Part shown: positions 26,999-36,348 of the stretch, piece by piece
Position numbering within the stretch: the first letter of the stretch is position 1
Layout of the letters: each line of letters begins with the position of its first letter
Assembly: GCA_963708795.1 (NCBI GenBank)
Contig: CAVPUH010000004.1
Span: forward strand, 186,001-250,000
Length of the DNA: 64,000 nt
From: DAIQRJ01 sp963708795
GTDB lineage: Bacteria > Actinomycetota > Actinomycetes > Propionibacteriales > DAIQRJ01
Direction of reading: 5' to 3'
The notes under the pieces: model-generated
What the model was told of the DNA's origin: nothing
Databases searched by the model: none
Seen by the model: the letters and a program-made list of their open reading frames with translations, nothing else
Program-made: the position numbers and the translations under genes

Positions 26999-28747
26999 AT
27001 GAGCGAGCCGACCGCGCACGACCACCAGGGCAAGCGCCGGAGCGCGGCCTGGTTCGGTGAGACCGGCCGGTCGGGGATGACCTACCGCTCCTGGATGCGC
27101 AACCAGGGGTTCGCGTCGGACTCCTTCGACGGGCGCCCGGTGATCGGCATCGCGGTCAGCGCGTCGGAGCTGGCACCGTGCAACGCGCATCTCCCGAAGA
27201 TCGCCGAGGCTGTCAAGCGAGGCGTGTGGCAGGCCGGTGGGTTCCCGTTGGCGTTCCCGACGATGGCCACCGGCGAGACGCTGATGCGCCCGACCGCCAT
27301 GCTCTACCGCAACCTGATGGCGATGGAGGTCGAGGAGCTCATCCGGGCCAATCCGCTGGACGGCGTCGTCCTGCTCTCGGGTTGCGACAAGACGACCCCG
27401 GCCATGCTGATGGCCGCGGCGAGCGTCGACCTGCCGGCCTTGATGATCACCGGCGGCCCGATGCTCAACGGCAAGTTCCGCGGGGAGGACATCGGCTCCG
27501 GCACCCACGTCTGGAAGTTCGAGGCCGAGGTCGCCGCCGGGCGGATGTCGGAGGCGGACTGCTTCTTCGCCGAAAGCTGCATGAGCCGCAGCAACGGCCA
27601 CTGCATGACCATGGGCACCGCGTCGACGATGGCCTGTATGGCGGAGTCGCTCGGGATGCAGATGCCGAACTCCGCGACCTGGCCGGCCGTCGACGCCCGT
27701 CGCTTCGCACAGTCGCAGGAAGCCGGCCGGCGGATCGTCGACATGGTCGAGAAGGACCTCAAACCGAGCGACATCATGACCCGGGCCGCGTTCGACAACG
27801 CGATCCGCACGAACGCGGCGATCGGCGGCTCCACGAACGCCCTGATCCACCTCACCGCCATCGCCGGCAGGCTCGAGGTCCCGCTCGAACTCGACGACTT
27901 CGACTCGCTCGCGCGCCCGGTGCCCACGCTGGTGAACCTCATGCCGTCGGGCAAGTACCTGATGGAGGACTTCTGTTATGCGGGCGGACTGCCGGTGGTG
28001 CACAAGCGGATGGCCGACGCCGGGCAGCTCGACGTCGACGCGATGACCGTGACCGGCGAGACGATCGGCGCCAACGTCGCGGACGCCGAGGGGTGGAACG
28101 ACGACGTCATCACGACCTACGCCGAGCCGTTCCAGGCCGCCGGGACCGGGACCGCCGTGTTGTGGGGGAACCTTGCCCCGGGCGGCGCGGTGATCAAGCA
28201 GTCGGCGGCCACCCCGGCCCTCATGAAGCACCGTGGCCGCGCGCTCGTGTTCGACACGGTGGAGGAGTACAACAAGGTCGCGCCGGACCCGGATCTCGAC
28301 GTCACCGCCGACGACGTCCTCGTCATCCGGGGCGCCGGTCCGCGCGGCTATCCGGGCATGCCCGAGGTGAGCAACGTCGTCCTGCCGACGAAGCTGCTCG
28401 CCGCCGGCGTCGAAGACATGATCCGCATCTGTGACGGGCGGATGAGCGGCACCTCCTACGGCACCGTCGTCCTGCACGTGACCCCCGAGACCGCACTCGG
28501 CGGCCCCTTGGCGCTGGTGGAGAGTGGTGACGAGATCAGCCTGGACGTCGAGGCGCGGAGCATCACGCTCGAGGTCACCGACGAGGAGCTCGAACGCCGT
28601 CGCGCCGCGTGGACTCCGCCGGTGTCGTCGTACACGTCGGGCTACGCGTGGCTCTACGTCAACCACGTGCTCGGGGCGGACAAGGGTGCGGACTTCGACT
28701 TCCTCGTCGGGCGTCGCGGCCACGCCATTCCACGCGACTCCCACTGA
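26999..28747 (+). CDS. IlvD/Edd-family dehydratase, probable sugar-acid (arabonate/xylonate) dehydratase
   Basis: Iron-sulfur dehydratase of 582 residues that removes water from an aldonic acid to give the 2-keto-3-deoxy acid. The N-terminal RRSAAWFGETGRSGMTYRSW and the choice of residues around GCDKTTPAMLM (cluster Cys near 128) and AESCMSRSNGHCMTMGTAS (Cys near 196) fit the pentonate/hexonate dehydratase branch rather than IlvD of branched-chain amino-acid synthesis. VLWGNLAPGGAVIKQSA and RICDGRMSGTSYGTVVLHVTPE are family signatures. Product could feed the FAH/aldehyde dehydrogenase pair or KDG kinase. The gene ends normally at TGA 28745-28747, directly against the broken repeat protein. 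Confidence 0.9.
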   Translation: MSEPTAHDHQGKRRSAAWFGETGRSGMTYRSWMRNQGFASDSFDGRPVIGIAVSASELAPCNAHLPKIAEAVKRGVWQAGGFPLAFPTMATGETLMRPTAMLYRNLMAMEVEELIRANPLDGVVLLSGCDKTTPAMLMAAASVDLPALMITGGPMLNGKFRGEDIGSGTHVWKFEAEVAAGRMSEADCFFAESCMSRSNGHCMTMGTASTMACMAESLGMQMPNSATWPAVDARRFAQSQEAGRRIVDMVEKDLKPSDIMTRAAFDNAIRTNAAIGGSTNALIHLTAIAGRLEVPLELDDFDSLARPVPTLVNLMPSGKYLMEDFCYAGGLPVVHKRMADAGQLDVDAMTVTGETIGANVADAEGWNDDVITTYAEPFQAAGTGTAVLWGNLAPGGAVIKQSAATPALMKHRGRALVFDTVEEYNKVAPDPDLDVTADDVLVIRGAGPRGYPGMPEVSNVVLPTKLLAAGVEDMIRICDGRMSGTSYGTVVLHVTPETALGGPLALVESGDEISLDVEARSITLEVTDEELERRRAAWTPPVSSYTSGYAWLYVNHVLGADKGADFDFLVGRRGHAIPRDSH

Positions 28748-28748
28748 C

Positions 28749-31700
28749 CGTCAGGTCGACGACCCGACCGCGGGGTCGGTGACCTGCCCGACAGGTCCGC
28801 TCGCCCCCGGTGCGTCGAGAACCTGTGCGACGGACGACCCGTACGTCGTCACCCAGGACGACGTGGACGGCGGCACGATTCGCAATGTCGCCACGGCGAC
28901 CGGCACGCCGCCGACCGGGGACGACGTCACCTCTCCGCCGGCCGAGAGCGAGGTCCCGACCGTCCAGGCCAGCCCGAGCCTGTCGCTGACGAAGTCGGCC
29001 GTCCTCGACGACACCGACGGAAACGGCACCGCAGACGTAGGCGAGACGATCGCGTACCGCTTCGTCGTCACGAACAACGGCAACGTCACCCTGCATGGCC
29101 TCGACGTGGACGACCCACGTGCCGGCGACGTGACATGCGACCCGGCCACGCCGCTCGAGCCGGGCGACCAGGCCACCTGTACGGCCGACGACCCGTACCG
29201 GGTGACGCAGGCCGACGTCGACGCCGGTTCGGTGGCCAACGTGGCGACCGCGAGCGGACTGCCGCCCACCGGCCCGTCGGTGACCAGCAACGAGGCGCGG
29301 GCCGAGATCGGCACCACTCCGGCGGCCCCGGGACTCGCCCTCTCCAAGTCCGCCATCCTCGACGACACGAACGACAACGGGACCGCCGACGCCGGCGAGA
29401 CCGTCGCGTATGCCTTCGTCGTCACCAACACGGGCAACGTCAGCATCCACACGATCACGATCGACGACGCGTTCGTCGGTGACGTGACCTGTCCCACGAC
29501 GCCGCTGGAGCCGGGCGACACCGCCCGATGCGAAGCCGACGACGACCACGTCGTGACGCAGGCGGAGGTGGACAGCGGCGTCCTCACCAACACGGCGACG
29601 GCGACCGGCACCGCACCCGGCGGGGAGGTCGAGAGCAACCCCTCGACCGTCGAGGTGAGCACGACGCCGCCCGCGCCGGGCATCGTGATCCAGAAGGCCG
29701 CGGCCCTCGACGACGCGAACGACAACGGGCTCGGTGACGTCGGCGAGTCCATCGCCTACAGCTTCACCGTGATCAACACCGGGAACGTCACCCTCGCGCA
29801 GGTGGCCGTCGACGATCCCGCCGCCGGTCCGGTCACCTGTGATACGCGCACGCTGACACCCGGTGCCGAGACGACCTGCGCGGCGGACGACGCCTACGTC
29901 ATCACCCAGGCCGACGTCGACCGCGGCGTCGTCGTCAACATCGCCACGGCGACCGGCAACCCGCCCGGCACGACCGGCCCGGTCACGAGCCCGCCGAGTG
30001 AGAAGCAGGTGCCCACGGTGCATGCCGCGCCCGGCCTGCACGTGGAGAAGGCGAGCACGCTCGACGACACGAACGGCAACGGGACCGCCGATGCCGGCGA
30101 GACGATCGCGTACACGTTCACGGTGACCAACACGGGCAACGTCAGCATCGGCGACGTGGCCGTCGACGACCCGACCGCCGGAACCGTGACGTGCCAGCCC
30201 ACCACGCTCGCTCCGACCGAGCAGGCGGTGTGCGCAGCCGACGATCCCTACACCGTCACCCAGGCCGACGTGGACCACGGCTACGTCCACAACGTCGCGA
30301 CCGCCACCGGCACACCCCCCGGCGGCGGGACGACCACCAGCCCGGAGACCGAGCACAACGTCCCGGCGACTCCCCCGGTTCCGGGCCTGGCCCTGACGAA
30401 GGACGGCGCACTCGCCGACCGCGACCTCGACCTGCTCGCCAGTGTCGGTGACTCGATCGCCTACAGCTTCGTGGCCACGAACACCGGGAACGTGACGCTG
30501 ACGAACGTGACGGTCGACGACCCCACCCTCGGAGCCGTCACCTGCCTCACCACGACACTCACCCCCGGCGAGTCGACCGACTGCCATGCCCTCGTCCTAC
30601 GCAACGTGACCCAGGCGGATGTCGACCGGGGACGCCTGGTGAACACGGCCACGGCTACCGGCACTCCCCCCGGTGGCGGCGACACCACCAGTCCACCGGC
30701 GTCGCTGGTCATCACGACCGTCGACCAGCAGCCCGGCCTCGTCGTCACGAAGGACGGCACGTTGGTCGAGAACCCCGAGACCACCGACGGGCTCGCCGAC
30801 GTCGGCGAGCAGGTGCTCTACACGTTCTCCGTCACGAACACCGGCAACGTCACGATCACCGGCATCACTGTCGACGACGCCCTGGCCGGACCGGTCACGT
30901 GCTCACTGACCACGCTGGCGCCCGCTGCCACCACCGACTGCTCGGCCGACGCGCCTTACACCGTGACCCAGGCCGACGTGGACGCCGGCTCCGTCCGCAA
31001 CGTGGCGACCGCCTCGGGCACCCCGCCAGGCGGCGGATCGACCGACAGCCCGCCGGGACGCGACATCGTCCCCACGGTCCAGCCGGATGCCCACCTCGTG
31101 GTGTCGAAGGCCGCGCAGCTCCAGCCCGATCCCAACGGCCTCGCCGATCGGGGCAGCGAGATCGACTACAGCTTCACCGTCACGAACACCGGCAACGTGA
31201 CGCTGTCCGACATCACGATCGTGGATCCGAAGGTCGGGGCGGCCACCTGCGAGGCGACGTCCCTCCTGCCGCAGGAGTCCACCACCTGCGTCGCGGACAA
31301 CCCGTACATCGTGACGCTCGCCGACGTCGACGACGGCGTCGTCCGCAACGTCGCGACGGCGACCGGGACGCCACCCGGCGGTGACCCCGTGACCAGCCCC
31401 GAGAGCGAGACGAACACGCCCACCGTCGACCGCGTGCCCGGTGTCGGCCTGTCGAAGAAGGCTGTTCTCAACGACACCAACGGAAACGGGCTGGCCGACC
31501 TCGGCGAGACCGTGGCCTGGACGTTCGTGGTCACGAACACCGGCAACGTCACACTGCGCACGATCGCCGTCATCGACCCCCGAGCCGGCGCCGTCACGTG
31601 TGACCTCGCCACACTGACCCCCGGCGACGTCGCCACGTGCGCAGCCGATCTCCCGCACCCAGTGGATCAGGCCGACATCGACCACGGCTCGGTCGACAAC

Positions 31701-33113
31701 GTGGCGACCGCTAGTGGGGTACCGCCGGGCGGCGGTACGACGGTGAGCCAGCCGGCCCGCGACACCGTTCCGACGACCCTGCGCATCCCCGCGCTGTTCC
31801 TGGTCAAGACCGCGCAGCTGATCGACGCCAACGACAACGGCTGGGCAGACCTCGGCGAGACGGTCCGCTACTCGTTCACGATCACGAACATCGGCAACGT
31901 GACGATGACCGACGTCGACCTCACCGACAGCAACCTCGCCGGCGTGACGTGCTCCGCCACGACACTGGCGCCGTCGACGACGGTTCTGCGGGCCGGTGAG
32001 GGTGACGTCGCGACCTGCGGCCCGCGCGACCACACCGTCACCCAGCACGACATCGACGTCGGCTTCGTGCACAACCAGGCCGTGGCCACCGGGCAGCCGC
32101 CGACGGGCGTCCGGGTGCCGAGTCAGCCCGCCACGACCGACGTGCCCAGCCTGGAACGCGTGCCGGCGTTGACGATCGTGAAGAAGGCCGTCCTCGACGA
32201 TACGAACGGCAACGACCTCGCGGACGTCGGCGAGACGATCGACTACACGTTCGTCGTCCGCAACAGCGGGAACGTGACGCTCCACGACGTCGGTGTGCGG
32301 GATCCGAAGGCCGGGCCGGTGACCTGCCCCACCACGGAGCTGGCCCCGTTCGGCGACGACATCTCGATGACCTGCCAGGCCGCGCCGTACACGGTCACCG
32401 AGGCCGACGTGGAGGCCGGCTGGGTGCGCAACTCCGCCACGGCGCACGGGATCGGGCCGAACGGGGTGTCGGTGGTCAGCAGGCCGTCGAAGACCGCGAC
32501 CGCCACCGTGTCGGTCGGCGAGCTGATCATGACGAAGACCGCCAGCGCCACCCACGTCACGCCCGGCTCACCCGTGCGGTTCACGATCACGATGACGAAC
32601 ACCGGGCAGTCGACCCGCGCGGCCAGCTTCAGCGACGACCTGTCCGATGTCCTCGACGACGCCGCCTGGAACGACGACGCGACTGCCTCGACCGGTGTCC
32701 TCACGGTCGATCTCCCGGAGCTGCGCTGGGGCGGTGACCTCGGTCCCGGGCAGAAGGTGACGGTCACGTACTCGGTGACCGTGGCCGACGAACCGGGTGA
32801 CGCCGGCGCCGACGTCCAGGAGGCGGTGGTCCCGTCCAGCACCACGGCCGGAAACGCCGTGCTGACGAACACCGTGTCGAGCGACGTCGGCATGTGCGCG
32901 ACCGACCGATCACCCGACTGCACCACCGAGACGGGCGTCGCGCCCGACGCGATCGGCCCGCCGGTGGGGCCGGGTGGGCCCGGCGGTGGCGAACTGCCCG
33001 ACACCGGTGCCGGCGACCTCGGGCTGCTCCTGGCGACGGGCTCGGCCCTGCTCGCGGTCGGCGGCGTGCTTGCGATCCGTCGACGGCGCCGAGGACCGGC
33101 CCGGGCCGCCTGA
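28749..33113 (+). CDS. Sortase-anchored repeat surface protein (DUF7507/DUF11-like repeats), 5'-truncated
   Basis: Cell-surface protein whose readable part covers about 1454 codons. It holds one partial repeat, ten full repeats of about 118 residues (28977 to about 32515), one diverged DUF11-like module, a Gly/Pro linker, the sortase motif LPDTG (from 32994), a hydrophobic stretch and a basic tail RRRRR. Each repeat carries an acidic NxNGxADxGETI turn, TNTGNVT, DDPxAG, a Cys pair and VTQADVD. Homology begins mid-repeat within ten bases of the dehydratase stop; there is no start codon, ribosome site or signal peptide. The frame is otherwise intact over 4.3 kb. A deletion, or a join made in assembly, removed the front. 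Probably an adhesin or stalk. Confidence 0.8.
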   Translation, partial: RQVDDPTAGSVTCPTGPLAPGASRTCATDDPYVVTQDDVDGGTIRNVATATGTPPTGDDVTSPPAESEVPTVQASPSLSLTKSAVLDDTDGNGTADVGETIAYRFVVTNNGNVTLHGLDVDDPRAGDVTCDPATPLEPGDQATCTADDPYRVTQADVDAGSVANVATASGLPPTGPSVTSNEARAEIGTTPAAPGLALSKSAILDDTNDNGTADAGETVAYAFVVTNTGNVSIHTITIDDAFVGDVTCPTTPLEPGDTARCEADDDHVVTQAEVDSGVLTNTATATGTAPGGEVESNPSTVEVSTTPPAPGIVIQKAAALDDANDNGLGDVGESIAYSFTVINTGNVTLAQVAVDDPAAGPVTCDTRTLTPGAETTCAADDAYVITQADVDRGVVVNIATATGNPPGTTGPVTSPPSEKQVPTVHAAPGLHVEKASTLDDTNGNGTADAGETIAYTFTVTNTGNVSIGDVAVDDPTAGTVTCQPTTLAPTEQAVCAADDPYTVTQADVDHGYVHNVATATGTPPGGGTTTSPETEHNVPATPPVPGLALTKDGALADRDLDLLASVGDSIAYSFVATNTGNVTLTNVTVDDPTLGAVTCLTTTLTPGESTDCHALVLRNVTQADVDRGRLVNTATATGTPPGGGDTTSPPASLVITTVDQQPGLVVTKDGTLVENPETTDGLADVGEQVLYTFSVTNTGNVTITGITVDDALAGPVTCSLTTLAPAATTDCSADAPYTVTQADVDAGSVRNVATASGTPPGGGSTDSPPGRDIVPTVQPDAHLVVSKAAQLQPDPNGLADRGSEIDYSFTVTNTGNVTLSDITIVDPKVGAATCEATSLLPQESTTCVADNPYIVTLADVDDGVVRNVATATGTPPGGDPVTSPESETNTPTVDRVPGVGLSKKAVLNDTNGNGLADLGETVAWTFVVTNTGNVTLRTIAVIDPRAGAVTCDLATLTPGDVATCAADLPHPVDQADIDHGSVDNVATASGVPPGGGTTVSQPARDTVPTTLRIPALFLVKTAQLIDANDNGWADLGETVRYSFTITNIGNVTMTDVDLTDSNLAGVTCSATTLAPSTTVLRAGEGDVATCGPRDHTVTQHDIDVGFVHNQAVATGQPPTGVRVPSQPATTDVPSLERVPALTIVKKAVLDDTNGNDLADVGETIDYTFVVRNSGNVTLHDVGVRDPKAGPVTCPTTELAPFGDDISMTCQAAPYTVTEADVEAGWVRNSATAHGIGPNGVSVVSRPSKTATATVSVGELIMTKTASATHVTPGSPVRFTITMTNTGQSTRAASFSDDLSDVLDDAAWNDDATASTGVLTVDLPELRWGGDLGPGQKVTVTYSVTVADEPGDAGADVQEAVVPSSTTAGNAVLTNTVSSDVGMCATDRSPDCTTETGVAPDAIGPPVGPGGPGGGELPDTGAGDLGLLLATGSALLAVGGVLAIRRRRRGPARAA
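28977..32515 (+). repeat. Ten tandem ~354-bp coding repeats
   Basis: Ten consecutive units averaging 354 bases encode the DUF7507-like domains of the surface protein. The units are diverged in DNA and protein sequence but keep the TNTGNVT, VTQADVD and ATATGTPPG blocks. A half unit precedes them at 28755-28976. The divergence means ordinary slippage between units is now unlikely, except over the short conserved blocks. Confidence 0.8.
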
Positions 33114-33141
33114 GATCGGCGCCAGGCCCGCCCGCTAGTTC

Positions 33142-34002
33142 TTACTCGGCGCGCCAGCCGCGGGTGGGCCGCCAGCCGAGGAGTTCGTAGGCGCCGCTGG
33201 TGTCGACGAACCCCCGGTACGGATCGTCGGCCAACCACTCCTCGCGGGTGACGCCGACCCAGGGCACGTCGGGGAACACCTCGTCGGTCACCTCGGCCGT
33301 AGGCGTGGTCAGGCCGGTGTCGTCGGCGGCGAGCAGCACGGCGTGGTGGCCCTCCACCGGCGCGATCAGGCCCGCGAGCACCGCGTCGACGACGTCGTCG
33401 AGATCGACGTAGGCCGCGAACTCGCGGTAGGCCCAGTCGGGCCCCGGCCCGTCCCCGGTGCGGAACCGCTCGTACCGCTCGGCGCTCAGCACGGCGACCG
33501 GCCGCAGGCTCACGATCGTCAGGTCGTAGGCCTCGGCGAAGGCGGTGCAGGCCTCCTCGCCGAGGTGCTTCGACAGCTGGTAGCCGGGATAGGGCCGATG
33601 TGGATGGGTGTCGTCGAAGGGCAACCGGTCGGGATCGTTCCCGTGCACACCGACCACGCCGATCGCGTTGATGCTGGAGAACGCCACGATCCGGTCGATG
33701 CCGTTCTCCACGGCGGCCTGCAACACGTTGAGGGTGCCACCGACGTTGGTCGACAGCACCACGTCCATCTGTCCGTCCCGATCGCCCGGGATCGCGCCCG
33801 CGTGCACGATCGCTTCGCACCCGGCGGCGGCGGAGCGGACCTCGGCGAGCTCGCGGATGTCGACCGCCACCTCGCGTGGATCGGCGTGCTCGGGCAGGGT
33901 GTCGGCGGTGTCGGCACTGACCACGTCGTGGCCGAGCTCGGTCAGGACGACGACGGTGCGCCGGCCGATCCGGCCACGTCCACCGGTCACGAGGATCCTC
34001 AT
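33142..34002 (-). CDS. NAD-dependent epimerase/dehydratase, uronate-dehydrogenase-like
   Basis: Short extended-SDR protein of 286 residues. MRILVTGGRGRIGRRTV holds the dinucleotide loop at residues 7-13, DIRELAEV near 48 and AIVHAGAIPGD near 64-74 follow. IVAFSSINAIG has the catalytic Ser, and PGYQLSKHLGE the Tyr-Lys pair near residues 139-144. The compact size and HAGAIPGD loop resemble uronate dehydrogenases and related NAD-dependent sugar dehydrogenases that make lactones. A lactonase gene starts 148 bases away in the opposite direction, which supports that idea. The substrate is inferred only. Confidence 0.8.
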   Translation of the reverse strand: MRILVTGGRGRIGRRTVVVLTELGHDVVSADTADTLPEHADPREVAVDIRELAEVRSAAAGCEAIVHAGAIPGDRDGQMDVVLSTNVGGTLNVLQAAVENGIDRIVAFSSINAIGVVGVHGNDPDRLPFDDTHPHRPYPGYQLSKHLGEEACTAFAEAYDLTIVSLRPVAVLSAERYERFRTGDGPGPDWAYREFAAYVDLDDVVDAVLAGLIAPVEGHHAVLLAADDTGLTTPTAEVTDEVFPDVPWVGVTREEWLADDPYRGFVDTSGAYELLGWRPTRGWRAE

Positions 34003-34150
34003 GCGGCCAACGCTGTCAGCCGGGCGACAGGCAGGGAACAGGATCGGCCACTGCTGGCTGGGACCGGCCGCCGATCATCGTCTGCGCGGACTGGCAGGAT
34101 GAGTCGAGGACGACCGTCTGGCCGTCCTCGCCGACCGGAGGAGCCGCGCC

Positions 34151-35047
34151 GTGACGGATGCTCGAGGGGACGGCGACAGCCGCGCCGACGCGACCCTCGC
34201 GACGCGCCTGACGGCGGAGCGGGTGAGCGGCGTCCTGACCGGCCACGGTGAGGGGCCGGTGTGGTCGGTCTCGGAGAACTGCCTGCACCTGGTCGACATG
34301 ATGGCCGGCGCGATCGTGCGGCTGGACCCGGCCACCGGCGCGACGAGCCGGCTGGTCGTCGGCAGCGTCGCGGCGGCCTTCCGGCCACGCCGCGCCGGCG
34401 GCCTGGTCGTCGCCGTGGAGCGCGGCTTCGCCCTGGTGGACCCCGACGGCTCCCAGCAGTTGCTCGAGCGGCTCTGGGACGACCCGGACGTCCGCATGAA
34501 CGACGGCGGCACCGACCCGGACGGGCGCTTCTACTGCGGCTCGATGGCCTACGACGGGGGGCTGGGGCGCGGTAGCTTCTGGCGCCTGAACACCGATCTC
34601 AGTGCCGACCTCCTCTGGGGTGACGTCACCGTGTCCAACGGGTTCGCCTTCTCCCCCGACCATCGGCTGGCCTACTACATCGACACCCGGACCGGCCGGG
34701 TGGACGTCTTCGACTACGTCGACGGGGAACTCACCGGCCGCCGCTCCCTCGTGGCCGACGCCGGACATCCCGACGGCATGGCTGTCGACACCGGCGGCAA
34801 CCTCTGGGTCGCGCAGTTCGGTGGCTCGTGCGTGCTGGAGTTCAGCGCCGACGGCGACCTCGTCGGCCGGGTCGACGTCGGGGCACGACAGGTGACGGCA
34901 TGCACATTCGGCGGCGCCGACCTGCAGACGCTGTACATCACGACATCGCGGCAGGGTCTGGCCGACGGCGACGATCCCGCGGCGGGGGCGGTGTTCGCCG
35001 TCCGGACCGGCACTACGGGCATGGCGGCGCTGGAGTTCGCCGGATGA
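34151..35047 (+). CDS. SMP-30/gluconolactonase/LRE family lactonase
   Basis: Calcium- or zinc-dependent six-bladed beta-propeller lactonase of 298 residues from GTG 34151. GEGPVWSVSENCLHLVD near residues 33-49 holds the metal Glu, VRMNDGGTDPDGRFYCGSM near 114-132 the Asn/Asp pair, TVSNGFAFSPD the second Asn, and HPDGMAVDTGGNLWVAQF near 208-226 the catalytic Asp. It would open a sugar-acid lactone, such as the product of the neighbouring dehydrogenase. Its stop overlaps the next start as ATGA, so the three genes 34151-37604 form one coupled operon. Confidence 0.9.
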   Translation: MTDARGDGDSRADATLATRLTAERVSGVLTGHGEGPVWSVSENCLHLVDMMAGAIVRLDPATGATSRLVVGSVAAAFRPRRAGGLVVAVERGFALVDPDGSQQLLERLWDDPDVRMNDGGTDPDGRFYCGSMAYDGGLGRGSFWRLNTDLSADLLWGDVTVSNGFAFSPDHRLAYYIDTRTGRVDVFDYVDGELTGRRSLVADAGHPDGMAVDTGGNLWVAQFGGSCVLEFSADGDLVGRVDVGARQVTACTFGGADLQTLYITTSRQGLADGDDPAAGAVFAVRTGTTGMAALEFAG

Positions 35048-36348
35048 CCCCGGCGGGTGCGGTGTGCGACCTGCTCGTCACCGGGGCGCGGGTCCTCGAC
35101 CCGGGAAGCGGCTTCGACGCCGTCACCGACGTGGCCGTCCGCGACGGCGTGATCGACGAGATCTGGCCGGGCCTGACCACACCCGCCCGTCGCCGGGTGG
35201 ACGGCACCGGCCTGTTGCTCGTGCCCGGGTTGATCGATCTGCACACGCACCTGTTCGCGGGCGGATCGTACTGGGGGATCCGCCCGGACCCGGTGGCCGC
35301 GGTCTCCGGCGTCACGACCTGGGTGGACGCGGGCTCGGCCGGGGCGTTCACCATCGACTCGCTGGCCGAGCGGCTCCGCGGGTTCCGCGTGCGCAGCAAG
35401 GCATTTCTCCACGTGAGCGGCCTCGGCTTGGCCGGTCAGACGGGCGAGTCGGTCACGCTGGCGAACCTCGACGTGGCCGCGGCCGTCGACGCGGTGGCCG
35501 CGCACCGGGAGCTGATCTGCGGAGTGAAGGTACGCATCGACCGGTTCGCGGTCGGGCCGCAGGGTCTCGAACCGCTGAACCGCGCGCTCGAGGTCGGCGA
35601 ACGGGTCGGGCTGCCCGTGATGGTGCACGTCGGCCACGCGCCGCCGAGTGCCGGCGACGTCCTCCAGCGGCTCCGGCCGGGAGATGTCATCACGCACTGC
35701 TTCACCGGTGTCTCGGCCGGGCTGGTCGACGAGGGAGGCGTGAGCGACATCGCGCGGGCAGCGTACGAACGCGGCGTGGTCTTCGACGTCGCCCACGGCT
35801 CGGGCGGCTTCGACTTCGGCGTGGCCGAGCGGTTCGCCGCCGAGGGCATGTGGCCGCATGTGGTGTCGAGCGACCTCCACACGCGCTCGCTCACGGGCCC
35901 GGTGTTCGACCTGCCGTCCACCATGGTGAAGCTCGTCGCGCTCGGCATGCCGTTCGCCCAGGTCCTGCAGGCCGCCACCATCACGCCCGCCAGGATCGCC
36001 GGGTTCCCCACGCCGCTGGGCACCATGACGGTCGGCGCACCGGCGGACCTGGCTCTGTTCGCGGTGGTCGACGAGCCGACCGTCGTGACGGATGCCCACC
36101 TCAACCGGCGCACGTCGCCGTTCCGGCTGGTCGGCGCGGGCACCTTCGTGGCCGGGCGGGAGTTGCCCGTCGACGTCCCCGACGATCCGCCCCCGTGGAT
36201 CGCCCGCACTCCCGCCACCGAGTCCGCCCTCGACCGTCGACGGGATCGGCTTCGTGATGTGCTCGGCACCCATCTGGTCGCCGCCGACGATCTCGTCGAA
36301 CAGTTCTTCCGCGACGAACCACCGTCAACCAGGACAGGTGAAGCATGA
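35044..36348 (+). CDS. Amidohydrolase/deacetylase-family metallohydrolase
   Basis: Amidohydrolase-superfamily enzyme of 434 residues. LLVPGLIDLHTHLFAGG near 59-75 has the metal HxH pair; VKVRIDRFA around residue 160 places a Lys where the carbamylated Lys sits; MVHVGHAPP near 197, ITHCFTG near 219 and SSDLHTRSL near 279-287 supply the remaining His and Asp ligands. The C-terminal GTMTVGAPADLALF is the typical end. The pattern fits the EF_0837-type deacetylase group, whose substrates are acylated amino sugars or amino acids. It overlaps both neighbours by four bases. A joint role with the following PLP enzyme is likely. Confidence 0.82.
   Translation: MTPAGAVCDLLVTGARVLDPGSGFDAVTDVAVRDGVIDEIWPGLTTPARRRVDGTGLLLVPGLIDLHTHLFAGGSYWGIRPDPVAAVSGVTTWVDAGSAGAFTIDSLAERLRGFRVRSKAFLHVSGLGLAGQTGESVTLANLDVAAAVDAVAAHRELICGVKVRIDRFAVGPQGLEPLNRALEVGERVGLPVMVHVGHAPPSAGDVLQRLRPGDVITHCFTGVSAGLVDEGGVSDIARAAYERGVVFDVAHGSGGFDFGVAERFAAEGMWPHVVSSDLHTRSLTGPVFDLPSTMVKLVALGMPFAQVLQAATITPARIAGFPTPLGTMTVGAPADLALFAVVDEPTVVTDAHLNRRTSPFRLVGAGTFVAGRELPVDVPDDPPPWIARTPATESALDRRRDRLRDVLGTHLVAADDLVEQFFRDEPPSTRTGEA

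Noticed and set aside
26762..28744. 660-residue frame opposite the IlvD-type dehydratase
   Set aside because: Composition is Arg, His and Gly rich with no recognisable domain; the plus-strand gene explains the region.
28659..32555. Long minus-strand frames opposite the repeat protein
   Set aside because: They mirror the coding repeats and contain no signal or start region of their own.
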